A stretch of DNA of 64,000 nt from Benincasa hispida (GCF_009727055.1 NC_052354.1:42731121-42795120), one strand, 5' to 3'; numbered from the stretch's first letter, positions 24,701 to 35,432 are shown. Notes: generated from the letters alone by a model not told the origin. Made by a program: numbers and translations.

Positions 24701-27700
24701 AAATAGTCTTGCAGTCATGTTGATTTTTATCACAAAAAAATGTGTTTTTATTAGCATTCCCTTTATAAATTGAAAATATATGTATATATTCACATATTGT
24801 TTGTTTTTTCACTTGAAAGTTATTATAATTAAATTTAAAATTTATAAAATGTACCTAGACTAAAATTAGTGAAAGTGCATACACTAAAATGAAATCTAAA
24901 ATCAAAGTAAAAGAACTAAAATCATACTTTAACCTTGATTTATTTTATTTTCTTTTATTGATTTCATAGTTTATTATGCTTGAGAAATCATGAAGCAATA
25001 TTTGAGCTAAGGGGATGATTTGAGTGTGAACATAGAATTTAATGGACATAACCATGGTTTTTTTTGGGGGTCTTATAACTCAATTGTTTATGATTTAATT
25101 AAACAGATAACAAGTCTGCATGGAGGACTGATGAAGAATTTGCTAGAGAAATGTTGGCTGGAGTGAATCCTATAATCATTCGTCGTCTCCAAGTAAATAA
25201 TGAAAATAATGTTTCTTTTGCAAATTTTGTTTAATTTAGGCTTTCGTTTTTTATTTTTTATTTATGAAAATTAAGTCTATTGTCTCCCAATTTCTTACCA
25301 TAATTTGAATCTTTCTTAAATACAATGTTGAATCTTTAGTCAAATTTTAAAAACAAAAATAACTTTTTAAAAGCTACGTTTTTTAGTTTTCAAAATTCGA
25401 TTTGGTTTTTTAAACTATTGATAAAAAGTAGATAATAAATGAACAAATTTAGAAGTGAAAGTAGTGTGTACAAGCTTAATTTTCGAAAATAAAAAGAAAA
25501 AATAAAATGATTACCAAACCGACTTTAATTATATTAATTAATTTCCTTTGATTAATTACAGGAGTTCCCACCAACAAGCAAGCTTGATCCTAATGTTTAT
25601 GGTGACCAAAACAGCAAGATAGCTGAAGAACACATAATTAATAGTTTGGATGGACTCACAGTAGAAGAGGTAAATAATTAAAAGATAACAAGTAAAATAA
25701 TTTGAGGAAAATTTATAATTCCATTATTTATTTATTTTAATTTTAGCATTATAATATATGGCACATATTTGAATCCCTTGGGTTGACCTTGCTTGCTAGT
25801 TCAATATTCATTATAAAAAAAACTTAGTTACCTGTACATGTCATCTCAATATATTTTCCATTTAATGATTATATTTAATTAGATCGACCCGATTGTTGAC
25901 TATTTCAGTTTTAGTTGTAATTTTGTTTTAGTTTCATGTTTTCGTTATCATTTAAATTCATACCCAAATAAATATATATTTTTAACAATTACTTCTTATC
26001 CTTGGCCAAAAATAACACTTCTTTACCACTTTCAAAATCACACTCTCAGAATGAATGTGATAAACGATGGAGTTTATAGAAAAAAATAGTGTTGATAAGT
26101 TTAATTTTTCAAAACTAAAATTAAAAAAATCAAGGTCCCATTTGAAAACTATTTGATATTTGAAAACGTTCATTCCACCTTTAGATTTCTTTGATTTGCT
26201 ATCTACATTTTATCAATATTTTAGAAAACCAGCTAAGTTTTGAAAACTAAAAAAAGTATTTTTTAAAAACATGCTTTTGCTTTCACACTAAAAAGAAAAA
26301 AAAAAATTACAATGAAGAGTCAGAGAGAAGCTCAAAGTCACAAATACAAGCGAGGAGCAAGCTAAAGAAAAGCCTGTTGGGTTGAGGCACGATGAGGGTA
26401 CTATGAATGTGTCAACCTAGTTAAGATATCCTGATGCACTTCTTGAGTTTTTTTCCTTGTCGTATTTTGTTAAAAAGAAAAGTCACGTTTTTATTTTTTA
26501 GAATTTGGCTAAGAATTCAACTCTTTTACTCAAGAAGATGAAAATCATTGTAAGAAACAATTGAAAATAAACTAACACACTTTTTAAAAACCAAATAGTT
26601 ATCAAATCAGACATTGTGTCCCGTTTGGTAACTATATTGTTTTCTATATTTGGTTTTTGAAAATTAAACCTATTTCATCCTCATTTCTTACTATAATTTG
26701 CATCTTTCTTAACTACAATGACTAAATTCTTAGACACAATCTAAAAATAAAAACAAGTTTTTAAAAACTACTTTTTTTAGTTTCCAAATTTTGGAGGTAA
26801 AAATTAGTTATAGGCTTAATTTTAAAAAATAAAAATTTAAAAACCAAATTGTTACCAAACGAAGTCCTTAATTTTTTATTTTTTGTTTTTATAAATTAAG
26901 TTTATAAATACTACTCTCACTTATTGATTTTTTGTTTTATTGTTTATTTTTTAAGAGTGTTTTCAAAATTCAAAGCAAATTTTGAAAAAAAAAATAAATT
27001 TTTAAAAACCGTGTTTTAGTTTTTGAAATTTGCATAAACATTCAAAGGTTTCCATAGGAAAGGTGAAAACCATATAAGAAAATTGTTTAAAAAATTGTGA
27101 TAAACAAACCCAATTTTAAAAGACCAAATGATTATCAAACGAGACCCAAATAATTCTCGAAAGTTTAGGACCTTTGTTTCTAACACACTTCATGAATTTC
27201 TTAGTTTTATTTTTTTCATTTCTAATATAAATAGAATAAGGTGATATAAATTATTAGTAACTTTGAACTAACTCTAATATTTGTATAGGCAATCAAACAA
27301 AACAAGCTTTATATATTGGACCACCATGATGCACTAATGCCATATCTTAATAAAATCAATTCAACATCTACAAAGACATATGCCACGAGAACATTGCTTT
27401 TTTTAAATGTTGATGGAACTTTGAGGCCATTGGTTATAGAACTAAGCTTGCCACAATCTCAAAGAGATGAACTTGGTGCCACTAGTAAACTATACTTTCC
27501 AGCTGAAGAAGGAGTTGAAAGCTCAATTTGGCAACTAGCTAAAGCTTATGTGGCTGTCAATGATGCTGGGTACCATCAAGTTATTAGCCACTGGTAATCA
27601 CTCCCCCTCATCTTTATTATCATATATCAAGCTTCTTATCAAATGTCTATTAACATAACTATTAGAAAAACATGGATTTCATAGGTCAAAACTAATTATT

Positions 27701-30308
27701 AATAAGAGTGGTAATCCATGTATCTTATAAAAGTTATGAGTTGTTCTCATATCCTCTCAAGATGGTGTGTCTCTTCGGATTCACCATTCCTTGATTTGGA
27801 TCTCAATTTTGGACCGAATATCAATTTGAGTTTCATATAAACTCTTGTCGAGGATTACACATTAAAAAATTAGATGGGGAGACTTCACAATTTTTAAAAG
27901 ATAAATGAGTTATTTTTCTTATTGCCAAGTGATATTGAGATGAAATGCATGTTTTTCTAACATGGTATTAGTGCTCGTGAAGTATAAATAGATACTTGGT
28001 CCAAAAAAGTATCTATTATATAAATATAGTGCTTCAACGCAAAACCAATTGTTAATGAGAGAAGTAGTCCATGGGAGTTGCCCAATGTGTGTCTTCTAAA
28101 TTTTTTTTGGTCTTTCAATCTTCCTAAATGTACGATCCACAACAGTATTATTAGAGCTGCATAGAACTCAAACCAGTATTCAATCCAAAATTTGAATCCA
28201 ACAAAGAGTTTCATCTGTGAAAAATAATTGTCGATGTTCCATATATATCTTTTTAAAAACTATAGGCTAATCTCTTCATATCCCCTCACAATATGATGTC
28301 TCTTTGGATTCACTATTTTTCAATTAGATCTCAAATTTGAGCCGAATATCTATTTGGATTTTATTAAGGTTCTTGATGTTATATTAAATTTACACATTGA
28401 GTTTCATCTCAAAAAACCAATTGATAAAAAAGAAAAGTAACAATCCATGTATCTTATGAAAATTATGAAAATCTTTTCATCTTTTTTATGTGAGATCTTC
28501 GATAATAAAATAATAATGGTTAATGTGCTTTTAATTACTTGTTGTAGGCTGAATACCCATGCAATAATGGAACCTTTTGTGATTGCAACAAATAGACAAT
28601 TAAGTGTGCTTCATCCAATTCACAAGCTTCTTGTTCCTCATTATCGAGACACCATGAATATAAATGCATTTGCAAGACAAACCCTAATTAATGCAGATGG
28701 AATTCTTGAATCAACTCATTTTCAATCGAAGTATACAATGGAGTTGTCTTCTTATATTTATAAAGACTGGGTTTTTACTGATCAAGCACTCCCAAGAGAT
28801 CTCATCAAAAGGAAAGTAACCCTAACTACAAATTCCATGGACATGATAGTTTTTGTTTTCTAAGTAGATGTATGGTAGGGATTCGAAAACTAAAAGCCTT
28901 TTGGTCGTTAACACACATTTTGATGTTAGTCGTTGAACTATGCTCACGCGACATTATAGATATTTCACCATTTCCTTTATTAATTATATGTGAAAAGATG
29001 AAGTTTTAGGCTTATTTGATAATGGGGTTTTCTTGCTTAAATTTTTAAACTAAAACTTCTTCTCTAAAACTATATTTTCTACTCTTACTTTTTTAAAGCA
29101 AAAAAAATCCCTAATCCTAAATGACTTTTAAAAGCGATTTTTATATATTTTTTTAAATTGTTACCACAAATGTAAAAGTACTTGAAATATTTGATGATTT
29201 AGACTACTGTGTTTGACAATGATTTTAAAATGTATAAAGTCACTTTTATCATGTCCAAAGTTATGAGAAATATATCGTATTTCTAGGTATCCTGGTTTTG
29301 TCAACCTAATTGAGATATTCTAGTGCACCTACTGATTCATCAACGATATCGTTTTTCTGTTAAAAAAAAAAAAAAAGTTATCCCTATGATCATCCAAAAT
29401 TAGTTTAATATCTGATTTTACACTTTTAAACGAGATTCTTCATACCATTAAAGTTGATTTCAAATGATTCAAAGTGTAGCATATTCAAATTGTCAAACTT
29501 GCAATTACTTTTTTAAATATAATTTAAGTTTCTAAAACTATTTTCTTTCCTCAGAGGAATGGCAATTGAAGACTCAAATTCTCCACATGGACTGAAACTC
29601 CTAATAGAGGACTATCCATTTGCTGTTGATGGACTTGAGATTTGGTTTGCTATCAAAACATGGGTAAAAGAATATTGCTCTTCCTACTACAAGAATGATA
29701 CCATAGTTCAAGATGACATTGAACTCCAATCATGGTGGAAAGAATTGAAAGAGAAAGGTCATGCTGACTTGAAAGACAAACCTTGGTGGCCAAAAATGGT
29801 AACCTTAGAAGAATTAGTAGAAACATGCACTACAATTATATGGATTTCTTCAGCACTTCATGCCGCTGTTAATTTTGGACAATATCCTTACGGAGGCTAT
29901 CTGCCCAATAGACCAACAATAAGTAGAAGATTCATGCCTGAAAAAGGAACTCCGCAATATTTAGAGCTTGAATCAGATCCTGAAAAGGCTTTTCTTAGAA
30001 CAATCAATGCACAATTGCAAACACTTCTCGGTATTTCATTGATTGAGATTTTGTCAAGACATTCATCTGATGAGATTTATCTTGGGAAAAGAGAGAGTCT
30101 TGAATGGATTTCAGATCAGCCATCATTGGAAGCCTTTGAAAAATTTGGGAAAAGATTGGAAGAAATTGAATATGAAATTGTGAAGAGAAATAGAGATCCC
30201 GATTTGAAAAATAGAGTTGGGCCAATAAATATGCCTTATACTTCTCTTTATCCAACTAGTACTGAAGGACTCACGGGAAAAGGAATTCCTAATAGTATCT
30301 CTATATAA
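18569..30308 (+). CDS. lipoxygenase, type 1 (9-LOX-like), nine exons; last-intron donor damaged
   Basis: Lipoxygenases add oxygen to linoleic and linolenic acid in the cytosol, feeding oxylipin synthesis. Exons: 18569-18764, 19440-19729, 22099-22339, 23796-24134, 25107-25192, 25562-25669, 27289-27593, 28548-28811, 29555-30308. They total 2583 nt, 860 residues plus stop, normal for plant LOX. A PLAT/LH2 domain covers about 20-165 and the lipoxygenase domain the rest. Iron ligands expected from soybean LOX-1 are all present: H516, H521, H712, N716 and C-terminal I860 (ending SISI). There is no transit peptide, suggesting a cytosolic type 1 enzyme; 9- versus 13-specificity was not judged. The start at 18569 ([19 protein letters not shown]) aligns with known cucurbit LOX; an upstream in-frame codon would add a hydrophobic stretch. 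Seven introns have GT-AG ends; intron 8 begins GA. Without correct removal the protein ends near residue 625 and loses three ligands. Confidence 0.9.
19440..19729 (+). CDS. lipoxygenase exon 2
   Basis: Residues to 162. Carries most of the PLAT beta-barrel, including '[16 protein letters not shown]' and '[20 protein letters not shown]'. Acceptor AACAG|CA, donor AAG|GTATGA, phase 0. Confidence 0.9.
20440..20525 (+). repeat. possible tRNA-derived SINE head in LOX intron 2
   Basis: 'tatagctcaagtagcataaa' resembles a pol III A box and 'ggttagatgtttgattcttc' a B box, about 35 bp apart. Limits and family are unknown. Confidence 0.3.
20825..20995. repeat. GATAGACT dispersed repeat, copy 3 (LOX intron 2)
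   Basis: 'cgatctacgatagattgtga', 'taatctattacagataaac' and a tail 'attttgattcatttttctat', closely parallel to the copy at 22420. Confidence 0.55.
21840..22040. repeat. GATAGACT dispersed repeat, copy 4 (LOX intron 2)
   Basis: 'agaatgatagaagtctatca' and related words, then 'aaattttgttattttatgta'. It ends about 60 bp before exon 3. Confidence 0.5.
22099..22339 (+). CDS. lipoxygenase exon 3
   Basis: Residues 163-242. Contains '[19 protein letters not shown]' and '[11 protein letters not shown]', the conserved linker into the catalytic domain. Acceptor TTTAG, donor AAAG|GTCAAC. Confidence 0.9.
22420..22600. repeat. GATAGACT dispersed repeat, copy 5 (LOX intron 3)
   Basis: 'acgatagatcgtgatagact' and 'tatcatgacacagatagata', closing with 'ttttggtttaattttttata'. 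Confidence 0.55.
23595..23760. repeat. GATAGACT dispersed repeat, copy 6 (LOX intron 3)
   Basis: 'ctatcatgatagactcgtac' and 'ttgctgatagactcctacta', ending just before the exon 4 acceptor region. Confidence 0.5.
23796..24134 (+). CDS. lipoxygenase exon 4
   Basis: Residues 243-355. Contains '[19 protein letters not shown]' and '[16 protein letters not shown]'. Acceptor CCAG|AT completes an Asp codon begun in exon 3; donor CAAG|GTCTGT. Confidence 0.9.
25107..25192 (+). CDS. lipoxygenase exon 5
   Basis: A short 86-nt exon, too short for most open-frame searches. It encodes '[20 protein letters not shown]' and ends RRLQ. Acceptor AACAG, donor CAA|GTAAAT. Confidence 0.9.
25562..25669 (+). CDS. 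lipoxygenase exon 6
   Basis: A 36-codon exon, phase 0 at both ends: '[19 protein letters not shown]', then an acidic stretch ending TVEE. Acceptor TTACAG, donor GAG|GTAAAT. Confidence 0.9.
26381..26475 (+). repeat. SINE-like repeat, copy 4 (LOX intron 6)
   Basis: 'gatgagggtactatgaatgt', 'gtcaacctagttaagatatc', 'tgatgcacttc' and a terminal 'gttaaaaagaaaag'. Confidence 0.5.
27289..27593 (+). CDS. lipoxygenase exon 7
   Basis: Residues 421-521. Ends in the iron-binding helix '[20 protein letters not shown]', with H516 and H521. The tryptophan codon after H521 is split TG|G across intron 7 (donor GTAATC). Confidence 0.92.
27655..28440. repeat. internally duplicated repeat in LOX intron 7
   Basis: Two related blocks (about 27690-27960 and 28020-28430) share 'gatgtctctttggattcac' / 'gtgtgtctcttcggattcac' and 'aatcaatttgag'-type words. 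'tggtattagtgctcgtgaag' at 27962 looks like a decayed methionine-tRNA primer site. Probably retroelement debris. Confidence 0.35.
28548..28811 (+). CDS. lipoxygenase exon 8
   Basis: Starts [20 protein letters not shown], the conserved LOX signature, and continues through [15 protein letters not shown] to '[11 protein letters not shown]' plus AG of an arginine codon. The end at 28811 is set by the phase needed for exon 9. The bases after it are GAAAGT, not GTAAGT. Without splicing the frame runs to a stop at 28861-28863. Confidence 0.85.
28812..28817 (+). promoter_or_regulatory. disrupted splice donor of LOX intron 8
   Basis: The sequence AAAAG|GAAAGT differs from a perfect donor AG|GTAAGT by one base (T to A at intron position 2, 28813). 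The nearest alternative GT (28816) would add four bases, shift the frame and bring a TGA six codons into the junction with exon 9. Confidence 0.7.
29283..29376 (+). repeat. SINE-like repeat, copy 5 (LOX intron 8)
   Basis: 'gtcaacctaattgagatatt', 'ctagtgcacctactgattc' and an A-tract at 29361-29374. Confidence 0.5.
29555..30308 (+). CDS. lipoxygenase exon 9 (C-terminal)
   Basis: A single 754-nt exon of residues 610-860: '[20 protein letters not shown]', '[17 protein letters not shown]', '[19 protein letters not shown]', with H712 and N716, '[13 protein letters not shown]', and terminal 'GIPNSISI' whose carboxylate is the fifth iron ligand. Fully open and well conserved, so any inactivation of the gene would be recent. 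Confidence 0.92.
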
Positions 30309-30350
30309 AACTAGATTGTTGAGAAGAGAGAAATTAGCTTCTTATTTTGG

Positions 30351-30356
30351 AATAAA
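30351..30356 (+). terminator. polyadenylation signal of the lipoxygenase gene
   Basis: AATAAA 43 bp after the stop codon; a second AATAAA lies at 30447-30452. Confidence 0.45.
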
Positions 30357-30456
30357 ATTGGGATGTTGTTTGTGTCTCTTTAGAAGGATAAAAACTTAGT
30401 TTGAGATTGTCGAGACTTTTAAAATAATTATTGTTGTGTGAAATGAAATAAAATAA

Positions 30457-32539
30457 TGTTTCGTCAATTTTGATTTAAAAGTATAAAATACTAGTTATAG
30501 TATTTGTAGTCACATAATTTTATCTGACTTTATTTAAATAAATTTAATTAGTAAATTAATTTTGTCTTAATTTTACTGATTTTAATTTTGATGGTTGTTA
30601 TCCACCTGTTTTTAGCTTGAAAAGAAAACAAATGGAGAGAGGAGGATGCACAAAAACCCTAGGACACACAATAGGGGAGAATACATATATATGTATGTAT
30701 AAGTATAAAAAAAAAAAAAACCCTAGAAAGAAATCCCTTGAGATTTACCAAAAAAGAAACCTAGAGAAACAGAGAGGAAATAAGTGAGATCACACACAAA
30801 AGAATTAACCTAAAAATCCAAAAATCCACAACACTAAAAGAGGTTAAGCCTCAATGGAGGTTGCACTTGATAGGGCATTTGTCCCAAGGATCCACACCTG
30901 AGATAACGAACGACTTCATGTTCTCGAATCCAACCTTTAACCTTCTTCTTTTCTCTTAAAGATCTTGAAAAATAAGAGAAAGAAAAGGTATAAGAAATAA
31001 TTATTTTTATTATTATTATTCCATCTTTTTTTTTTTTATGATTCTCTATCTGGATATGTATTTAGTGTAGATCTATTACTATCGTCTATTTTATCTTTAT
31101 TTTATTTTTCTTTTCATATTCGTCTTCTCCTCCATCACTTATCTTCCTTTTTTGCTTTTCGTTTAAAAAAAAATAAACTGTGTAAAAAAAAAAAAATAGA
31201 GAGCAACATGTCTTAGAGGAGGAAGAAGATTTCCCTCTTGTGTTCTAAAAAAAATTATTTTGAAAGAAAATAGTTAGAGAAGAGTTGAAGGGGATGAGAT
31301 TAAAACTTGGAAGTTTAGAGAGAATTAAAATGTGCAAAACATGAGGAATATGGAAGAGGGTTTTGTAAAGAAGAAAGAGAGGGGAAAAAAAGTCAATAGA
31401 AAAAAATAATAAGTGATCAAATGTATTTACAATTTATAGTAAAAAGTTTAAAAGCAACAGTTTTGAAACTTTTTGTTATAAATTATAAATATTTTTAGAT
31501 TTTTTCTATTTATAAGAATTTTCTTTTTTCTTTTTTGTTGAGTTTGTTTTAAAATTTTATATTCATTTTATTATAATTTATAACTTATGTTTTATTATAT
31601 CAAAATCTGAAGGAAAAGTTGTGATGCGATGTAACCATCACGATTATTTATTTATTTTATTATTAATACTTTTAACATTATTTTTAATTTTAACATTAAT
31701 ATTATTAATTACATAAACATATATTTATGTTGGTGTGGGGAGAAGTGGGTAACCACGTTTTTCAAAATTTATACTTTTTTTTTCTGACGTGTCAGTGTAA
31801 AGTGGGCTGCAAGACACGTGTCAGTCCCTTCTCGGCCTTTCTTTAATTGTTTTATTATTATTATTATTTAATTTGAAAGTTACTACTATCATTATTGTTA
31901 ATAATTTATTTTCATTGTTTCTTCATTCTTATTACTTCATTTAATTTCATATTTCATTGTTTCATATTTTCATTGTTTCACTATTTTGGTATTTATTTTA
32001 TATTAGTATCTCTCTCATATTAGTATTTATTTTGTTTTAAATATTGCACTTCACCATTTCTTTGGTTCATATTTGATATATTCCTATCTTCATGTGTTTG
32101 TATTATGTTACGAAATATATTTATTCTATTCCTTTAAAAATTAACCGACAATCACATCTAAAAAATATGAGAATCTGATTTTTTAGAATTCTTGAAGTGA
32201 GGAGTCGATTCTTTGAAAGTCTGAAATCGATTTCCAATTTATTAAAATCTTTAATATGTTCATTTATATTTGTTTTATTATGATATTTCTTTAATTATAT
32301 TTTTGTTTTTATAATATTCATATTAAGTTTTATTTCATTTCTAATTAAAGTTTCTCAAAGTTTTTTAATCTTTCTAATTAAAAATTTCTCAAAGATTTTT
32401 TTTAATCTTCTAATTAAGATTTCTCAAAGTTTTTTAAATTTTCTTCTAAAACCCTTTTTAAGTCATTTAAATTTTCTTTAAATTATACTCTTGAGGTGTT
32501 TTTAAACAATTAAAAATTAATCTATAATTTCAAAATGTT
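30457..32539. other. intergenic, possibly old LTR sequence
   Basis: No gene recognised. At 31785-31830 there is a 'gacgtgtcag...agacacgtgtcag' pair of ACGTGTC words in opposite orientation, of a kind seen in LTR promoters. This stretch may be part of the LTR of the Ty3-gypsy element whose primer site is at 41635, split by the Mutator-like insertion. That is inference. Confidence 0.25.
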
Positions 32540-33010
32540 TCCTAATCAATTTTTTTCTAATAACTTGTTTTCAAGATAATTTTTCTTAAAAAAGATTCCT
32601 AAGATGGAATCTGAAAAATTTGGGAGTCCAAGATTTGATGGACCTTTAATATTAATATTGTTCTTTTGAAACTTAGTAGAGAAATATTGTTGTTTTGGGA
32701 TTTCGAGGCTAGAAGTCGGGGGTTGAGGATTCGACAATGTAGAGGTCGAACGTTGAGAACTCGACAAACAGAGAAAAACATGGAATTAGGGTTGTCGAGG
32801 GTTGAAGTTTCGATATACATAAGTCGAAACTTCAACCCTCGACAAGGAAAGAGAAATCTCGCTAATTTTGTGATGAGGATCTCGCTCTAGAAGGGAATCT
32901 CAAAGGGAATCTAGCTAATTTTGTATATTAGGTTGTCGAAGGTTGAAGTTCTGGCATACATAAGTCGAAACTTCAACCCTTGACAAGGAAGATAAGTGGG
33001 TGAAGCAGAT
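32540..33010 (+). repeat. MULE left terminal inverted repeat region
   Basis: Pairs with about 40700-41180. It contains two hairpins: a perfect one at 32792-32845 and a diverged copy at 32932-32985. Confidence 0.5.
32792..32845. repeat. perfect 22-bp inverted repeat (hairpin)
   Basis: Arm 32792-32813 (TTGTCGAGGGTTGAAGTTTC plus GA) is exactly complementary to 32824-32845, with a 10-nt loop. A diverged copy is at 32932-32985. Confidence 0.9.
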
Positions 33011-33219
33011 TGTAAGAGAGAGCGAGATTGTAGGAGAGAGCGAGATGGAAAACGAGATTGTAGGAGAGAGCGAGATTGTAGGAGAGAGCGAGATTGTAGG
33101 AGCTGTCTCTTATACACATCTAGATGTGTATAAGAGACAGCTGTAGGAGAGAGCGAGATTGTAGGAGAGAGTGAGATTGTAGGAGAAAGCGAGATTGAGA
33201 GAGCGAGACTGTAGGAGAG
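33006..33219. repeat. 18-bp GAGATTGTAGGAGAGAGC array, interrupted by adapter
   Basis: Tandem 18-bp units with variants run up to 33102, continue 33141-33219, and are split by the synthetic junction at 33103-33140. The unit number cannot be trusted because of the adapter. Confidence 0.75.
33103..33140. other. synthetic Tn5 mosaic-end junction (Nextera mate-pair adapter), copy 1
   Basis: CTGTCTCTTATACACATCT directly followed by its reverse complement AGATGTGTATAAGAGACAG. This 38-bp palindrome is exactly the Nextera mate-pair circularisation junction. It is library sequence left in the assembly. Confidence 0.97.
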
Positions 33220-33257
33220 CTGTCTCTTATACACATCTAGATGTGTATAAGAGACAG
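33220..33257. other. synthetic Tn5 mosaic-end junction (Nextera mate-pair adapter), copy 2
   Basis: A second exact copy of the two joined 19-bp mosaic ends, 117 bp after the first. The sequence either side may be falsely joined. Confidence 0.97.
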
Positions 33258-33930
33258 CCATAAGTCTGAAAAAGTGCATATATATCACCAAGCTGCCCCT
33301 GCTCTGATTCCCCTGCATGATTCCCTGCATGCATTGATGTTATCCGATTCCCCTGCTCCGATTCCATGCATTCATTGATGCATTCATGCCCCTCTGCCAT
33401 AGCCTTAATGCCTTTTCAACCACCCTAAACCCGTGGGTCGAGTCGAACACTCGACCTACATCCTTTTAAACCACCATCCTCTTCATTTTTCCTCAATCAC
33501 TCCCTCGATAATTTTTGAAGACTCACTGCCCTTGATTTTGCTCACTCCTCTCCCCTTGATTTGCTCACTACCCCTTCGTAGCTCACTGCCCCCTCACTGC
33601 CTTCGAAAATAAGCCTTCGAAATCATCTTCCTCTCCTCCTATTTCCATTTCCATTTCTCTTCTTGTATTTCATTTAATATAAATTATTCTCACACAACTA
33701 TACTGGTTCGTTACTCTATTAAATTTTTATTTTTTAAGAATAATTATAAAATTTATTTTTGTTCTTATATTATTATTTTTTTTTTTATAGATTCTAGTTT
33801 TTTTTTTAATTTTTTGTAATTGTTGTCAGATAACAAATAACAGGAAAAAAAGGGCGAATGTTGTCACTTTCAAGGAAAAAAGAGAACTACCGTCGAATCT
33901 GTGAGTTGAACTTATGATATTTGAAAAGTT
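33258..33930. other. unassigned MULE interior
   Basis: A C/T-rich stretch with repeated 'gattcccctgc' and 'gctcactgcc' phrases (33300-33600), then AT-rich DNA. No gene. Confidence 0.35.
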
Positions 33931-34110
33931 TAGTTTATTCTTATGATATTTGATTTATTTAGTATTAACTTTGATGTTTATATTGTAAAATGTTTAGTTT
34001 ATTGTTATGTTTAAGAAGTTGATATTTATAGTTTAATACAAAATTATTGTGATACTTAACAAGTACAGTATAGTTTCAAAAGTTTAATATAGTTTGAAAA
34101 TTTTAGTTTA
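33931..34110. repeat. AT-rich direct repeat flanking plastid block, copy 1
   Basis: 'gatatttgatttatttagta' through 'tacaaaattattgtgatact'. The same sequence is at 36968-37170, and its start is repeated at 34756-34825, so the plastid inserts lie between copies of one host sequence. Confidence 0.75.
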
Positions 34111-34233
34111 TTTTTCAATAATAGTTGAAGGGAATTCTTCGAAGAGAAAATGGATTACGGAAGTGTGTGACTTGAACTATTGATTGGGCCGTGTAGATAT
34201 ATGTGTTTTTATCTGCCACATTGAGATTCACAA

Positions 34234-34330
34234 CCCCGGAAGGAGGCCTTCTTTGCCTTCCACCTAAGCTGCGCAGGAAAGGCCCAAAGCCAATCCCAGG
34301 GAACATTGAAGCTTCATAGGGTCTTTCTGT
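34234..34330 (-). pseudogene. plastid 23S rRNA fragment, inverted arm
   Basis: The reverse complement of 34356-34455 with few differences. With the 25-bp loop between, it makes a near-perfect foldback of about 100-bp arms. The loop and right arm are in native 23S order; the left arm is the added inverted copy. Confidence 0.85.
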
Positions 34331-34755
34331 GAAGATGCGGACTACCTGCACCTGGACAGAAAGACCCTATGAAGCTTCACTGTTCCCTGGGATTGGCTTT
34401 GGGCCTTTCCTACGCCAGCTTAGGTAGAAGGCGAAGAAGGCCCCCTTCCGGGGGGCCCGAGCCTCAGTGAGATACCACTCTGGAAGAGCTAGAATTCTAA
34501 CCTTGTGTCAGGACCTATGGGCCAAGGGACAGTTCTTGGGTAGACAGTTTCTATGGGCGTAGGCCTCCCAAAAGGTAATGGAGGCGTGCAAAGGTTCCTC
34601 GGGCCAGATGGAGATTGGCCCTCGAGTGCAAAGGCAGAAAGGAGCTTGACTGCAAGACCCACCCATCGAGCAGGGACGAAAGTCGGCCTTAGTGATCCGA
34701 CGGTGCCGAGTGGAAGGGCCGTCGCTCAACGGATAACAGTTACTCTAGGGATATT
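34331..34755 (+). pseudogene. plastid 23S rRNA gene fragment (domain V region)
   Basis: 'gacagaaagaccctatgaag' and 'gactgcaagacccaccc', then 'ggtgccgagtggaagggccg' and 'gttactctagggata', where it stops abruptly. This is the part of 23S around the peptidyl transferase centre. Small base changes against the conserved plastid sequence suggest a nuclear copy (NUPT). Confidence 0.85.
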
Positions 34756-34825
34756 CATATGATATTGATCTATTAGTATTAACTTGTATGTTTATATGAT
34801 ATTTGATTATTTAGTATTAACATTA
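34756..34825. repeat. AT-rich direct repeat, copy 2
   Basis: Host AT-rich sequence resumes after 'ctagggatattcatatga', the same junction as at 36950-36975. Confidence 0.65.
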
Positions 34826-35432
34826 TAACGGCGACTGTACTCTAGCTTGGTAGTTTCCACCGCCTGTCCAGGGTTAAGCCCTGGGATTTGACGGCGGACT
34901 TAAAAGCCACCTACAGACGCTTTACGCCCAATATATCCGAATAACGCTTGCATCCTCTGTATTACTGCGGCTGCTGCAAGAGTTAACCGATGCTTATTTC
35001 CCAGATACTGTCATTGTTTCTTCTCCGAGAAAAGAAGTTCACGACCCGTAGGCCTTCTACCTCCACGCGGCATTGCTCCGTCAGCCTTTCGCCCATTGCG
35101 GAAAATTTCCCATTGCTGCCCCCATAGGAGTCTGTGCTGTGTCTCAGTCCAGTGTGGCTGATCATCCTCTCGACTAGCTACTGATCATGGCCTTGGTAAG
35201 CTATTGCCTCACCAACTAGCTAATCAGACGCGAGCCCCTCCTCGGGTGGATTCCTCCTTTTGCTCCTCAGCGTACGAGGTATAGCAGCCGTTTCCAGTTG
35301 TTGTTCCCCTCCCAAGGGCAGTTCTTACGTGTTACTCACCCGTCCGCCACTGGAAACACCACTTCCCGTCCGACTTGCATGTGTTAAGCATGCCGCCAAC
35401 ATTCATCCTGAGCCAGGATTGAACTCTCCATG
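34826..35432 (-). pseudogene. plastid 16S rRNA gene, 5' part
   Basis: The minus strand begins at about 35432 with the 16S start (GAGAGTTCAATCCTGGCTCA) and continues about 600 bp through 'CTTTTCTCGGAGAAGAAAC' and 'AGTCCGCCGTCAAATCCCAG' to 'CTACCAAGCTAGAGTACAGT'. Several short deletions and substitutions in normally invariant positions mark it as a decayed nuclear copy. Confidence 0.88.

Noticed and set aside
28447..28547. Coding extension upstream of lipoxygenase exon 8
   Set aside because: It is intron 7 sequence; the TGTAG acceptor at 28547 and the split Trp codon fix the exon start.
32911..33330. Minus-strand 139-codon ORF with SYTHLDVYKRQ twice
   Set aside because: The peptide is the translation of the Nextera junction adapter plus GAGCGAGA repeats; not a gene.
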